Source: JAVBLP01 sp052034625
Lineage (GTDB): Bacteria > Elusimicrobiota > Endomicrobiia > Endomicrobiales > Endomicrobiaceae
NCBI GenBank assembly: GCA_052034625.1
Contig: JBPOII010000001.1
Location: 59,224 to 123,223, forward strand
Length of the DNA stretch: 64,000 nt
Direction of reading: 5' to 3'
Below, piece after piece: positions 44,490 to 53,500 of this stretch (its first letter is position 1; every line of letters begins with the position of its first letter). The notes below the pieces were generated by a model, which was given only the letters and a program-made list of their open reading frames with translations, was not told where the DNA came from and searched no databases. The translations under genes and the position numbers were made by a program.

Positions 44490-45498
44490 AGTCAGAAAGT
44501 TTATGGAAGTATGCGGTACGCATACTATGTCTATAGCAAAATACGGTTTAAGGAACAGTTTTGATAATATTGAACTCATATCGGGACCAGGCTGTCCTGT
44601 ATGTGTAACTGCTTCCAATAGACTTGAACAGTGTATTCTTCTTTCAAGAAAAGATGTGATAATGACAACTTTCGGAGATATGATTAGAGTTCCGGCGATA
44701 ACATCATCGCTTGAGAAAGAAAGATCTTCCGGAGCAGATATACGCATTATATATTCTGTTTATGATTCTCTTAAAATAGCGGCAGACAATCCGGAAAAAG
44801 AGATTGTTTTTGCAGGGGCAGGTTTTGAAACGACAGCTCCTCTTGCCGCTGTTCTTATCAAAGAAGCTTATAATAAAAAAATAAAGAATATTTCTCTTTT
44901 TTCAATGTTTAAAAGCATTTTTCCGGCACTTGAACTTATAATGTCTTCAAAAGATCTTAAGATCGACGGTTTTCTTCTTCCGGGAAATGTAGCTTCCGTT
45001 ACGGGCAGTGATGCTTTTTCTATTTTGTCCGATAAATACGCTGTTCCCGGTGTTGTCGCAGGTTTTTCAAAAGAAGATGTAATAAAAGCGGTAAAAGCTT
45101 TAGAGAAAATCTGTGATAAAAATGGAAAATTCGTGATTAATGAATATAACTCTGTTGTCAGTGCTGAAGGTAATGAGAAAGCAAGGATTATATTGAAAGA
45201 AGTTTTTGATCTTGTTGACGATGTTTGGCGGGGATTTGGTTTGATAAGAAAAAGCGGTTTCAGACTAAATAAAAAGTATGAACAGTATGATGCTGATAAA
45301 AAATTTGATCTAAAGCCTGTAAGAGAAAGAAAAGAGATCTGCCTTTGCGGAGATATAATGAAAGGTATAACAAGTCCTGACAGATGCCCGAATTTTGCTA
45401 AAAAGTGTACTCCGCAAAATCCTGTTGGACCTTGTATGGTTTCATCAGAAGGAGTTTGCAGTGCTTATTACAAATACGGGGACTCAAGTGGAAAATAA
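44479..45498 (+). CDS. hypD: hydrogenase maturation protein HypD
   Basis: 339 residues from a GTG start behind AAGGA. It carries the invariant FMEVCGTHTMSI (iron-binding Cys), 'GPGCPVCVT', 'GFETTAP' and the C-terminal 4Fe-4S cluster region (CLCGDIMKG, CPNFAKKCTPQNPVGPCMVSSEG in part). With HypC it is the scaffold on which the Fe(CN)2CO unit is built. It overlaps the LOG gene by 11 bases and hypE by 11 bases. Confidence 0.95.
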   Translation: MQTKVRKFMEVCGTHTMSIAKYGLRNSFDNIELISGPGCPVCVTASNRLEQCILLSRKDVIMTTFGDMIRVPAITSSLEKERSSGADIRIIYSVYDSLKIAADNPEKEIVFAGAGFETTAPLAAVLIKEAYNKKIKNISLFSMFKSIFPALELIMSSKDLKIDGFLLPGNVASVTGSDAFSILSDKYAVPGVVAGFSKEDVIKAVKALEKICDKNGKFVINEYNSVVSAEGNEKARIILKEVFDLVDDVWRGFGLIRKSGFRLNKKYEQYDADKKFDLKPVRERKEICLCGDIMKGITSPDRCPNFAKKCTPQNPVGPCMVSSEGVCSAYYKYGDSSGK

Positions 45499-46492
45499 AA
45501 TAAATTTGGCGCATGGCGCCGGAGGCGAAGCCTCAAAAAATCTCATAAATAAAACATTCAAAAAAAACTTTTCAAATAAAGCTCTCAATGCTCTTGATGA
45601 CGGTGCAGTTTTTAATGTTGGAAATGTAAAACTTGCTTTCTCTACGGATTCTTTTGTCATAGAACCGTTGTTTTTTAAAGGCGGAGATATAGGAAAACTT
45701 GCTGTTTGCGGAACAGTGAATGATATTTCAATGATGGGTGCAAAACCTATTGCTATGTCTGCGGCCGCGATAATTGAAGAGGGTTTTCCTTTAAAAGACC
45801 TTGAACGAATTGTAATATCTATGGCTAAAGAAGCTAAATCCGCAGGGGTTAATATCGTTACCGGAGACACTAAAGTAGTAAAAAAAGGTGAAGCTGACGG
45901 TATATTCATAAACACTAGTGCTGTTGGTATAATAAAAAATAATATCGATCTTTCCGGAGCTAATGCAAAACCCGGAGATTCAATAATAATCAATGGCAAT
46001 ATCGCTGAACACGGCATCTCTATAATGCTTGAAAGAGATGATCTCGGTCTTAAAGGGAATATTAAAAGCGACTGTGCTTGTCTTAATAAACTTGTGCAAG
46101 ATATTTTAAAGGCATGTCCGAAAGTACATTCAATGAGAGATCTGACCCGCGGAGGTCTTGCGGCAGCATTGAATGAAATAGCTGAAAGTTCGTCAGTTGG
46201 AATAATAATAGAACAAAATGCTGTACCGATATCAAAAAGTGTAGCAGCGGTATGCAGAGTTTTAGGCTTTGACCCGATTCATATCGCAAATGAAGGAAAA
46301 ATGATATCTATTCAAAATAAAGAAGATACAAAAAAAGTTTTACATGCATATAAGAAAAATCCTTTAGGCAAAAATGCTTCGATTATCGGAGAAGTAGTAA
46401 AAAATCCTAAAGGCGTATGGGTAAAAATGTCTTCGGGATCATTGAGAAAGATCTTAAATTCCGATATGGAACAATTGCCCAGAATCTGCTGA
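45488..46492 (+). CDS. hypE: hydrogenase maturation protein HypE
   Basis: 334 residues from GTG 45488, chosen because GGGG (45478-45481) precedes it and the product then begins MENKINLAHGAGG like family members; a longer upstream extension runs through hypD and is not credible. The PurM/SelD-like ATP-binding core has 'DDGAVF' and 'DLTRGGLAAALNE'. The protein ends in PRIC, the C-terminal cysteine that receives the carbamoyl group from HypF and is dehydrated to thiocyanate. It ends the hyp series; the next gene starts 28 bases later. Confidence 0.95.
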   Translation: MENKINLAHGAGGEASKNLINKTFKKNFSNKALNALDDGAVFNVGNVKLAFSTDSFVIEPLFFKGGDIGKLAVCGTVNDISMMGAKPIAMSAAAIIEEGFPLKDLERIVISMAKEAKSAGVNIVTGDTKVVKKGEADGIFINTSAVGIIKNNIDLSGANAKPGDSIIINGNIAEHGISIMLERDDLGLKGNIKSDCACLNKLVQDILKACPKVHSMRDLTRGGLAAALNEIAESSSVGIIIEQNAVPISKSVAAVCRVLGFDPIHIANEGKMISIQNKEDTKKVLHAYKKNPLGKNASIIGEVVKNPKGVWVKMSSGSLRKILNSDMEQLPRIC

Positions 46493-46520
46493 AAATCCTT
46501 ATTTTCGTAAAGGAGTATAA

Positions 46521-47501
46521 ATGTTAAAAATATTAATTACCGGAGCCAATGGTTTTGTAGGAAGCCACATAGTTGAAGAACTGCTTGATAAAAAATATCA
46601 AGTTACTTGTATCGTAAGAAAAACATCTGATTTAAAGTGGATAAATTCTCTTCCGCTTTCATATAAATACGGAGATTTAAGCGATAAAAATTTTGTAGAG
46701 CTATGTGTTAAAGATGCCGATATAATTATACATTGTGCGGGCACGGTAAGGGCTTTTACTAAAGAAGAATATTTTAATGTAAATGTTGAATATACAAAAA
46801 ATATTTGTGAAGCAGTTTTAAATGTAAAAAAAGATCTAAAGAAATTTGTTTTTATCTCCTCACAAGCGGCTATGGGACCAAGCACTTCAGAAAAACCGAG
46901 GAAACTGTCAGATAAAGAAATGCCGGTTTCAGATTACGGTTTAAGCAAACTTGCAGCTGAAGAAGAAATAAAGAAATTATTTGACGGTAAAATACCTTAT
47001 ACAATACTTAGACCAGCTTCTGTTTACGGTCCGCGGGATAAAGATATTTTTATTTTCTTTAATCTTGTACATAAACATCTCCGTCCTAAAACAATTCAAA
47101 AAAGGTTCATACAGCTTGTTTATGTTAAAGATGTGGCAAAAGCCGTTATTGCTTCAATTGAAAATCCTAAAAGTGATAATAGGCTTTACTACCTAGCAGA
47201 AGAAAAGGCTTATACTTGGGCTGATATTGGTATCACTATTTCAAAATCTGTGGGAAGAAAGGCCATCCCTATACCCTTGCCGGACTTTGTTTTTAAATTT
47301 GCAGGTATTATAGCTCAGACTTTTTCACATATAATCGGGAAGCCGGCAGTACTGAACCGCCAAAAGATAACTGAAATGCTCCAAAAATATTGGACGGCAG
47401 ATACTAAACCTGCTGAAAGTGATCTGGATATAGAGTTCACAAAACTTGAAATTGCTTCTAAAATAACATACAATTGGTATTTAAACAATAAGTCTTTTTA
47501 A
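46521..47501 (+). CDS. NAD-dependent epimerase/reductase, candidate ceramide reductase (CerR-like)
   Basis: 326 residues, extended short-chain dehydrogenase. GANGFVG near residue 9 binds NAD(P); Tyr139-x-x-x-Lys143 (YGLSK) is the catalytic pair, with Ser in FISSQA. The 'VRKTSDLKWI' stretch after the second strand is typical of dihydroflavonol-reductase-like enzymes. By itself the substrate is open. It precedes a serine-palmitoyltransferase-like gene by 22 bases and then a GNAT acyltransferase. This is the trio (CerR, Spt, bCerS) known to make ceramide in Caulobacter, so reduction of 3-oxo-dihydroceramide is the favoured inference. AAAGGAG precedes the start. Confidence 0.65.
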   Translation: MLKILITGANGFVGSHIVEELLDKKYQVTCIVRKTSDLKWINSLPLSYKYGDLSDKNFVELCVKDADIIIHCAGTVRAFTKEEYFNVNVEYTKNICEAVLNVKKDLKKFVFISSQAAMGPSTSEKPRKLSDKEMPVSDYGLSKLAAEEEIKKLFDGKIPYTILRPASVYGPRDKDIFIFFNLVHKHLRPKTIQKRFIQLVYVKDVAKAVIASIENPKSDNRLYYLAEEKAYTWADIGITISKSVGRKAIPIPLPDFVFKFAGIIAQTFSHIIGKPAVLNRQKITEMLQKYWTADTKPAESDLDIEFTKLEIASKITYNWYLNNKSF

Positions 47502-47523
47502 TATAGCAAGGGGAGACGTTGAA

Positions 47524-48708
47524 ATGAATCCGAATATTTTTGAAAAATGTTTTAATTTTCATGCCGCTAATCAACTTAAAGAAGCGGGCGTTTATCCGTA
47601 TTTTCATAGGGTTGAGTCTGCTCAGGGTCCTGAAATTGTGGTTGATGGTAACAAAAAAATAGTGGTATGTTCAAATAACTATTTGGGTCTTGCAAATCAT
47701 CCTAAAGTTATAGAGGCTTCTTGTGAGGCAGTAAAAAAATACGGCACTTCGGGTACAGGCTCAAGGTTTTTAAACGGCTCTACGGATCTCCATGAAAAAG
47801 TTGAAAAGAAGTTTGCAGAGTTTGTGAGAAAAGAAGAAGCAATTCTTTTTACTACGGGTCATCATTCAAACTTAGGTGCGATAGCAAGCCTTGTTACTAA
47901 AGGAGAGGTTGTTATAACGGACAAACTTGACCATGCTTCAATAATTGACGGATGCCGTCTTTCTTTTGGCGAAATGGCAAGATTTAGACATAATGATATG
48001 GCAGATCTTGAAAGAGTTATGAAAAGACATGAAGGCAAATCTATGATTGTAGTGGTTGACGGTGTATTCAGCATGGAAGGCGATATAGCCAATCTTCCTG
48101 AAATTTCAAGACTTGCTAAAAAGTATGGTGCCGGAGTTTATGTTGATGAAGCCCATTCTTTAGGAGTTTTAGGAGAGAACGGCAGGGGCACAGGCGAACA
48201 TTTTAATATGGAAGAAGATGTCGATGTTTTGATGGCTACAGCTTCAAAATCGCTTGCTTCAATAGGCGGCTTTATTGCAAGCAAAAAAGAAGTTATTGAT
48301 TATATAAAACATACGGCAAGACCCTTGATCTTTACTGCAAGTCTTCCGCCCGCCAATGTCGGTGCGATAGATATGGCATTGGATTTGATAAAACAGGAAC
48401 CGGAAAGAAGAATAAAACTTATGATTACCGCTGAAAAAATGAAAAAGGAATTTAAGTCTTTAGGATTTAATACAAATAATTCAGAGTCTCCTATAATCCC
48501 TCTTACCGTAGGTAATGATGAAGTTGCTTTTAAGATGTGGAGAATGCTTTTTGATGAAGGTGTTTTTACATCACCTGTTGTTACTCCGGCTGTGCCTGAA
48601 GGCCAGTCAATAATAAGAACAAGCTATATGGCTACACATACTGATGACCATCTTACTTTTATTCTTGAAAAATTCAAGAAAGTAGGTAAAGAACTCGGCG
48701 TCATTTAA
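47524..48708 (+). CDS. spt: alpha-oxoamine synthase, probable serine palmitoyltransferase
   Basis: 394 residues, PLP-dependent. The PLP lysine is Lys242 in TASKSLASIGGF; 'VDEAHSLGVLG' supplies the PLP-ring aspartate and histidine. Segments 'GVYPYF', 'GSRFLNGSTDLH', 'IIDGCRLSF...RHNDM', 'VDGVFSMEGDIANLPEI' and 'SESPIIPL' follow the pattern I recall for Bacteroides-type Spt more closely than glycine C-acetyltransferase or BioF. The predicted reaction condenses serine with an acyl thioester to 3-ketosphinganine. Neighbours agree: a CerR-like reductase before and a bCerS-like acyltransferase after. The main alternative is 2-amino-3-ketobutyrate ligase (Kbl). SD-like AGGGGAG precedes ATG. Confidence 0.75.
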   Translation: MNPNIFEKCFNFHAANQLKEAGVYPYFHRVESAQGPEIVVDGNKKIVVCSNNYLGLANHPKVIEASCEAVKKYGTSGTGSRFLNGSTDLHEKVEKKFAEFVRKEEAILFTTGHHSNLGAIASLVTKGEVVITDKLDHASIIDGCRLSFGEMARFRHNDMADLERVMKRHEGKSMIVVVDGVFSMEGDIANLPEISRLAKKYGAGVYVDEAHSLGVLGENGRGTGEHFNMEEDVDVLMATASKSLASIGGFIASKKEVIDYIKHTARPLIFTASLPPANVGAIDMALDLIKQEPERRIKLMITAEKMKKEFKSLGFNTNNSESPIIPLTVGNDEVAFKMWRMLFDEGVFTSPVVTPAVPEGQSIIRTSYMATHTDDHLTFILEKFKKVGKELGVI

Positions 48709-48731
48709 AATCTAAATTTTAGGAAAAAAAT

Positions 48732-49850
48732 ATGAAAATTTCTAAAGTTGAGACAGCAAGACAATTCAGACAGTTTATCCGTTTTCCTTGGAAAATATAT
48801 TCTGAGGACAGCCCCTGGGTGCCTCCTTTGATATCAGATGTAATAGATATGCTTTCTGAAAGTAAAAATCCTTTTTGGCTGCATGCGGAAAAACAACTTT
48901 TTCTTGCTTATGATGACAATGGAAAAGTTGTCGGCAGAATAGCTGCAATAATAGACCACAATTATATTAATTTCCAAGATGACAATTGCGGCTTTTTCGG
49001 TTTTTTTGAGTGCATAGATGACATCGAACCGGCTAAAGCTCTTTTTGATGCCGCTGAAAAATGGCTTAAAGAAAAAGGCATACCGAAAATGATGGGACCC
49101 ATGAACCCGTCTACAAATGATGAATGCGGATTTTTATCCGAAGGTTTTGATCTTCCGCCAAGCATTATGATGAGTTATACTCCAGAGTATTATTTAACTC
49201 TTGCTGAAAAATCAGGACTTCATAAAATAAAAGAGCTTTATGCTTATGATATGGATGTTACGGCGGATTCACGCGTAGCCAGACTTGAAAGAGTAGTAGC
49301 AATGGCAAAGAAAAAACTTCCTACTCTTAAAGTAAGAACACTAAGTAAAAGTTCTTTCAATGAAGATCTTAAAGCGGCAATATCTATATATAACAGAGCA
49401 TGGGAAAAGAACTGGGGTTTTGTTCCTTGGAGCGATGAGGAGTTTGCTGATATTGCCTCAAAGATTAAAAACCTTCTTGACCCTGAAATGGTAATAATTG
49501 CGACAATTGAAGGGGCTCCGGTCGGAATGCTTATATCAATTCCAGATTATAATTATGTTCTCAAAAAACTTAATGGAAGTCTTTTACCTTTCGGCGTGTT
49601 TAAATTTCTTTATTATAGAAAAAAAATAGACAGTCTGCGTCTTATGGTTATGGGCGTTATAAAAGAATACAGACATAAAGGCATAGAAGCGATAATGTAT
49701 GAAAAAGGTTTGAAAAATGCACTTAAAATAGGTTATAAACACTGTGAACTGTCTTGGGTTCTTGATGATAATATTATGACGCACCGCACCGCAGAGATGA
49801 TGAATGGCAGAGTGTATAAGAAATACAGAATTTATTCAACTAATAAATGA
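48732..49850 (+). CDS. GNAT-fold acyltransferase, candidate bacterial ceramide synthase
   Basis: 372 residues, longer than ordinary GNAT acetyltransferases. An N-terminal 'FPWKIYSEDSPWVPPL' segment followed by 'KNPFW.HAE' and 'GRIAAIID' is typical of the YghO-like family to which Caulobacter bacterial ceramide synthase belongs. The C-terminal GNAT core includes 'VMGVIKEYRHKGIEAIMYEKG', where R-H-K-G-I resembles the acyl-CoA pyrophosphate loop. The predicted reaction is N-acylation of 3-ketosphinganine or sphinganine. It closes the three-gene set 24 bases after the Spt-like gene. Assignment rests on family shape and context, not on a search. Confidence 0.65.
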   Translation: MKISKVETARQFRQFIRFPWKIYSEDSPWVPPLISDVIDMLSESKNPFWLHAEKQLFLAYDDNGKVVGRIAAIIDHNYINFQDDNCGFFGFFECIDDIEPAKALFDAAEKWLKEKGIPKMMGPMNPSTNDECGFLSEGFDLPPSIMMSYTPEYYLTLAEKSGLHKIKELYAYDMDVTADSRVARLERVVAMAKKKLPTLKVRTLSKSSFNEDLKAAISIYNRAWEKNWGFVPWSDEEFADIASKIKNLLDPEMVIIATIEGAPVGMLISIPDYNYVLKKLNGSLLPFGVFKFLYYRKKIDSLRLMVMGVIKEYRHKGIEAIMYEKGLKNALKIGYKHCELSWVLDDNIMTHRTAEMMNGRVYKKYRIYSTNK

Positions 49851-49916
49851 TTGATTTTCAAATAAAAAGTTTGTAAAATTCAAATATATATAAAAGTTGT
49901 TATGGAGGAAATGAAA

Positions 49917-50384
49917 ATGGCAGCAAAGACATCAAAAAAGAAAGAAGTGTTGACGAACAGTGAAGAAGTAAAGATAAAGGCGGAGAAACCGGCTGTAAAA
50001 AAGAAAGCTACAGCAAAAAAAACTACTGCAAAAAAATCAGCGGCAGTAAAGAAAACTCCTGCAAAGACTGCTGTAAAAAAAGAAGTAAAAACAGAAGCAA
50101 AAACAAATAAAAACACCAATGCTTATCTATTGATAGATTATCCTGTTGAAGGAGATCAAATTTCATGCGGGCATTATGCCATAAGAGTTGGAGCTTCTCC
50201 TGACGGTTATGTTGAATTGTCTTTTAATAATGGAGAATGGCATCCATGCAGGTATGATGATGGTTTCTGGTGGTTCGACTGGGTATATTTTACGCCTGGT
50301 AACTATACGCTTGCCGCAAGAATGGTTGATGCAAATGGTAATATCGTCATAGAAACTGCTAAAAGAAAGTGCAAAGTATGCTAG
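49917..50384 (+). CDS. histone-H1-like Lys/Ala tail fused to an Ig-like domain
   Basis: 155 residues from ATG 49917, chosen because the GGAGG ribosome site (49904-49908) lies inside the longer frame that starts at 49902. Residues about 1-70 are a Lys/Ala/Thr/Pro repeat tail (KKKATAKKTTAKKSAA, KKTPAKTAVKKE) like bacterial histone-H1 homologues and expected to bind DNA or RNA. Residues about 72-155 are beta-rich with 'FNNGEWHPCRYDDGFWWFDW' and 'PGNYTLAARMVDANGNIV', resembling Ig-like or carbohydrate-binding sandwich domains. Four cysteines fall in the beta domain. No signal peptide. A nucleoid or ligand-sensing role is conceivable; function unknown. Confidence 0.75.
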   Translation: MAAKTSKKKEVLTNSEEVKIKAEKPAVKKKATAKKTTAKKSAAVKKTPAKTAVKKEVKTEAKTNKNTNAYLLIDYPVEGDQISCGHYAIRVGASPDGYVELSFNNGEWHPCRYDDGFWWFDWVYFTPGNYTLAARMVDANGNIVIETAKRKCKVC

Positions 50385-50563
50385 AAAAGAAAAGATCGTC
50401 CATCAACGGTCTTTATGAAAATATAGGCAAACTATGTGTTTTTTCCGTGTTTGCCTATTCCGCTTTTGTCCTTATTACATTTTTTTGCAAAAAGGACAAA
50501 GACGGCGATTATCAGGAAAGACTAAGAAAAGCCTATGAAGGCCTTTCTCCTGAAGAATACTAA
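50378..50563 (+). CDS. small single-pass membrane protein, unknown
   Basis: 61 residues from ATG 50378, overlapping the stop codon of the H1-like gene. One hydrophobic helix (about residues 18-36, LCVFSVFAYSAFVLITFF) is followed by a charged tail (CKKDKDGDYQERLRKAYEGLSPEEY). An in-frame GTG at 50369 would add three residues. The short overlap implies coupling with the preceding gene; smc follows after 35 bases. I recognise no family. Confidence 0.55.
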   Translation: MLEKKRSSINGLYENIGKLCVFSVFAYSAFVLITFFCKKDKDGDYQERLRKAYEGLSPEEY

Positions 50564-50598
50564 AAAGTGCTACTTACCATAATATCACAGGGAAAATA

Positions 50599-53500
50599 AT
50601 GCATTTAAAAAAAGTTGAAATATGCGGTTTTAAATCTTTTGCCGACAGAACCGTTTTGGAATTTGAACCCGGTATAACAGCGATCATTGGTCCCAATGGA
50701 TGCGGCAAATCAAATATATCTGATGCAATACGCTGGTGTCTTGGAGAGCAGAGAGCCAAGTCAATGAGAAGTTCTCAGATGCAGGAAGTCATATTCGGAG
50801 GAACTCAGACAAGGGCTACCACCGGTATGGCTGAAGTTACTCTTACCTTTGACAATTCACAAAATATCTTACCTATAGACTTTTCAGAAATAACTATTAC
50901 AAGAAGATTGTTCAGAAGCGGTGAAAGCGAATATTTCATAAATAAAACACAGTGCAGGCTTAAAGACATTAAAGATATGTTCCTTGACACGGGCATAGGA
51001 ACTGACGGCTATTCTATAATGGAGCAGGGAAAAGTTGATTTTCTTACAACTGCAAAGCCTGAAGACAGAAGAAATCTTTTTGAAGAAGCTGCCGGGGTTG
51101 CAAAGTATAAGGTAAGACGTGAAGAAACTTTAAGAAGACTTGATAAAATAGAAGTGGATATGTCGCGTCTCTCCGATGCTTTGACTATACATAAGCAGCA
51201 GATAACGGCATTGGACATTGCCGCAAAAAAAGCTAAACAGTATAAAAAATATCAAGAAGAACTCGCAAAATATGAAGTTGCTGCACTTGTGCAGCACATA
51301 ACTTATGGAAATGGCGAAATACAAAGGATAAAAAAGGATCTGGATCCGAAAATAAAGGAATTTGAAACGAATAATACGGCGGTATCTCAGATAGATGCAG
51401 AAATTCAGGATATGCGCCTTACTCTTGATGAAAAAAATGAATCTTATGTAAATATTAATAAAGAACTCAGCGAGATAAAAACACAGATAGGTATCTCAGA
51501 CCAGATAATACAACATGCCACACAAAGAGAAGCCGAGATAAGGGAAGAACAAGAAAGACTATCCAGAGAACTCACAATAAATCAGGATAAGATCGTACAG
51601 TATGAAACACAATTGAAAACTTTAAATACTGACGATGATTCCTTGACTGTGGAAACTGAAAGGCTTGAAAAAGAATATAAAGAGAAAGAGAATCAATATA
51701 ATTCCATAAAAGCAAAACTTCTTGAAATGGAAACAAGAGAAACGGCTATAAGGAGCCGTCTTTCAGAGCTTGAGTCCGAAAAAGAGCAGCAAGTGAACTT
51801 AAAAGCGGAACTTTCCGAAACAAGAATACATCTTGATGCTGAAAGTGCTTCTCTTCATAGGATAATTACAAGGCTTGAAAGCGAGATTGAACCTACTAAA
51901 CAGGAAATTTCAAGGATAGAAGAAGACCTTCGCCAGGCTAATGAATCTTTAGTATCCATAGAAGCAAAAAAAGAAGAGATAAATAAAACAGTTGTTGAGA
52001 ATGAAGAAAAACTTAATACTTTAGAAGATGAACTTTCGGAACTCAAATCATCAATTGCTTCAAATGATTCAAGAATAGAGACACTAAAGGAGTTTGATCA
52101 ACAGGATCCTATTCGTTCTTCAATAAGAGCGGTATTGAGCCTTGGGGATGTTGCCAGAGGACCTATAAGCAGTCTTTTTGATTCCGATGATGATAAAGAT
52201 GAACTTATAGCTTCGGCTTTAGGTGATAAGCTTAACTATCTTGTCTGCGAAAATACCGAGAAAGCGGAACAGGCTATACAATTTCTTGAAGATAACGGTT
52301 TAAGCAGGCTTTCTTTTATAGTTGCCGATAAAATACCTGAGCTTCAACGTTCAACTGCAATGGGCCTGCCTATAGGTTTTACTGAACTTATAAAATATAT
52401 GAGATATTCTCCCGAAGATGAGAAAATAATAAAGTTTATCTGTTCAAATATTATAGTTTCAGGAAATAAAGTTTACGGAGATGTTGTCGTTCAGGGCGGA
52501 GGAAAAACTGCTTTTGATAAACCCGTTTTGCTTGAAGATCAAATCAAAAGACTTCAAGAAAGATCGGAAGAACTAAAACGCAAAATAGAAGCGGTCCAGT
52601 CAGAAATTGACAGTATTAATGAATATCAGATCAACTCAAAACTTGAAAAAGAAAGATTCGGCTTTGATACAGTAAAAATAAGGACTCAAGCCGAAAGCAG
52701 ACAGTCGCAGATAGAAGAAAAGAGAAAAGATATACAGACTACAGTAGAAGAAATAAACAAACATAAAGAAGATATCGCCGCTAAAGGCAGAGAACTTGCT
52801 TCTTTTGATGAAAAGATATCAGTCTTTGATATTCAGCTTGAAAAACTTGAGAATGAAGAAAATGCTCTTTATGAAGAGCTCTCGAATATTGAAAACAATA
52901 TAACAGCCGTAAGAAAAGAAGAAGAGCTTATTGCCCCGCTAATGATGGATTCAAGAAGTGCATGGGATAAAAAAGCTACAGAGATGGAAAATAAGCAAAG
53001 AGGCCAGCAGTATATCCTTGATAATATTGCAAATATAAAGCAGCAGATAGAGTCAGCAACAAACAGAACTGCTGAAGATGAAGCAAAACTTTCAGAACTT
53101 CTTACTTCGCAGGAAACTGAAACTATAAAGATACAGCAGTATTATGAAGAACAGGCAAAGAAAGAAGCCGAAATACAACTGTCTTTGACCGATAAAGAAA
53201 ATCTTCAAGATTCTATTGATGCTAAAACTGATACATGGCATGAGATGAGAAGCAAAGCCGATGCTTTAAATGCCGAAGTTAATGCTATGCAGATAGATCT
53301 GAAGAATTTTGAATATCAGAAAAATGATCTGGAAAAAAGGCTTCTTGAAACTTATGGTAAGCCTTATGAAGAAATAAAGAACGATTTTGACGGCGTTGAA
53401 GTAAACCATGACGAGATAAACAGAATAAAAAGGAAGATGGAATCTCTTGGTTCTGTAAATCTTGCGGCACAGGAAGAGTATGATGCTTTGGAACAGAGAT

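Noticed and set aside
45395..45487. Longer N-terminus for HypE reading through the end of hypD
   Set aside because: It is the +1 shadow of the hypD C-terminus; GTG 45488 has its own ribosome site and gives a family-typical start.
47524..48708. Glycine C-acetyltransferase (Kbl) paired with an SDR-type threonine dehydrogenase
   Set aside because: Considered for this gene and its upstream SDR, but the GNAT partner, the VRKTSD-type reductase and Spt-like segments favour a sphingolipid role. Not fully excluded without phylogeny.
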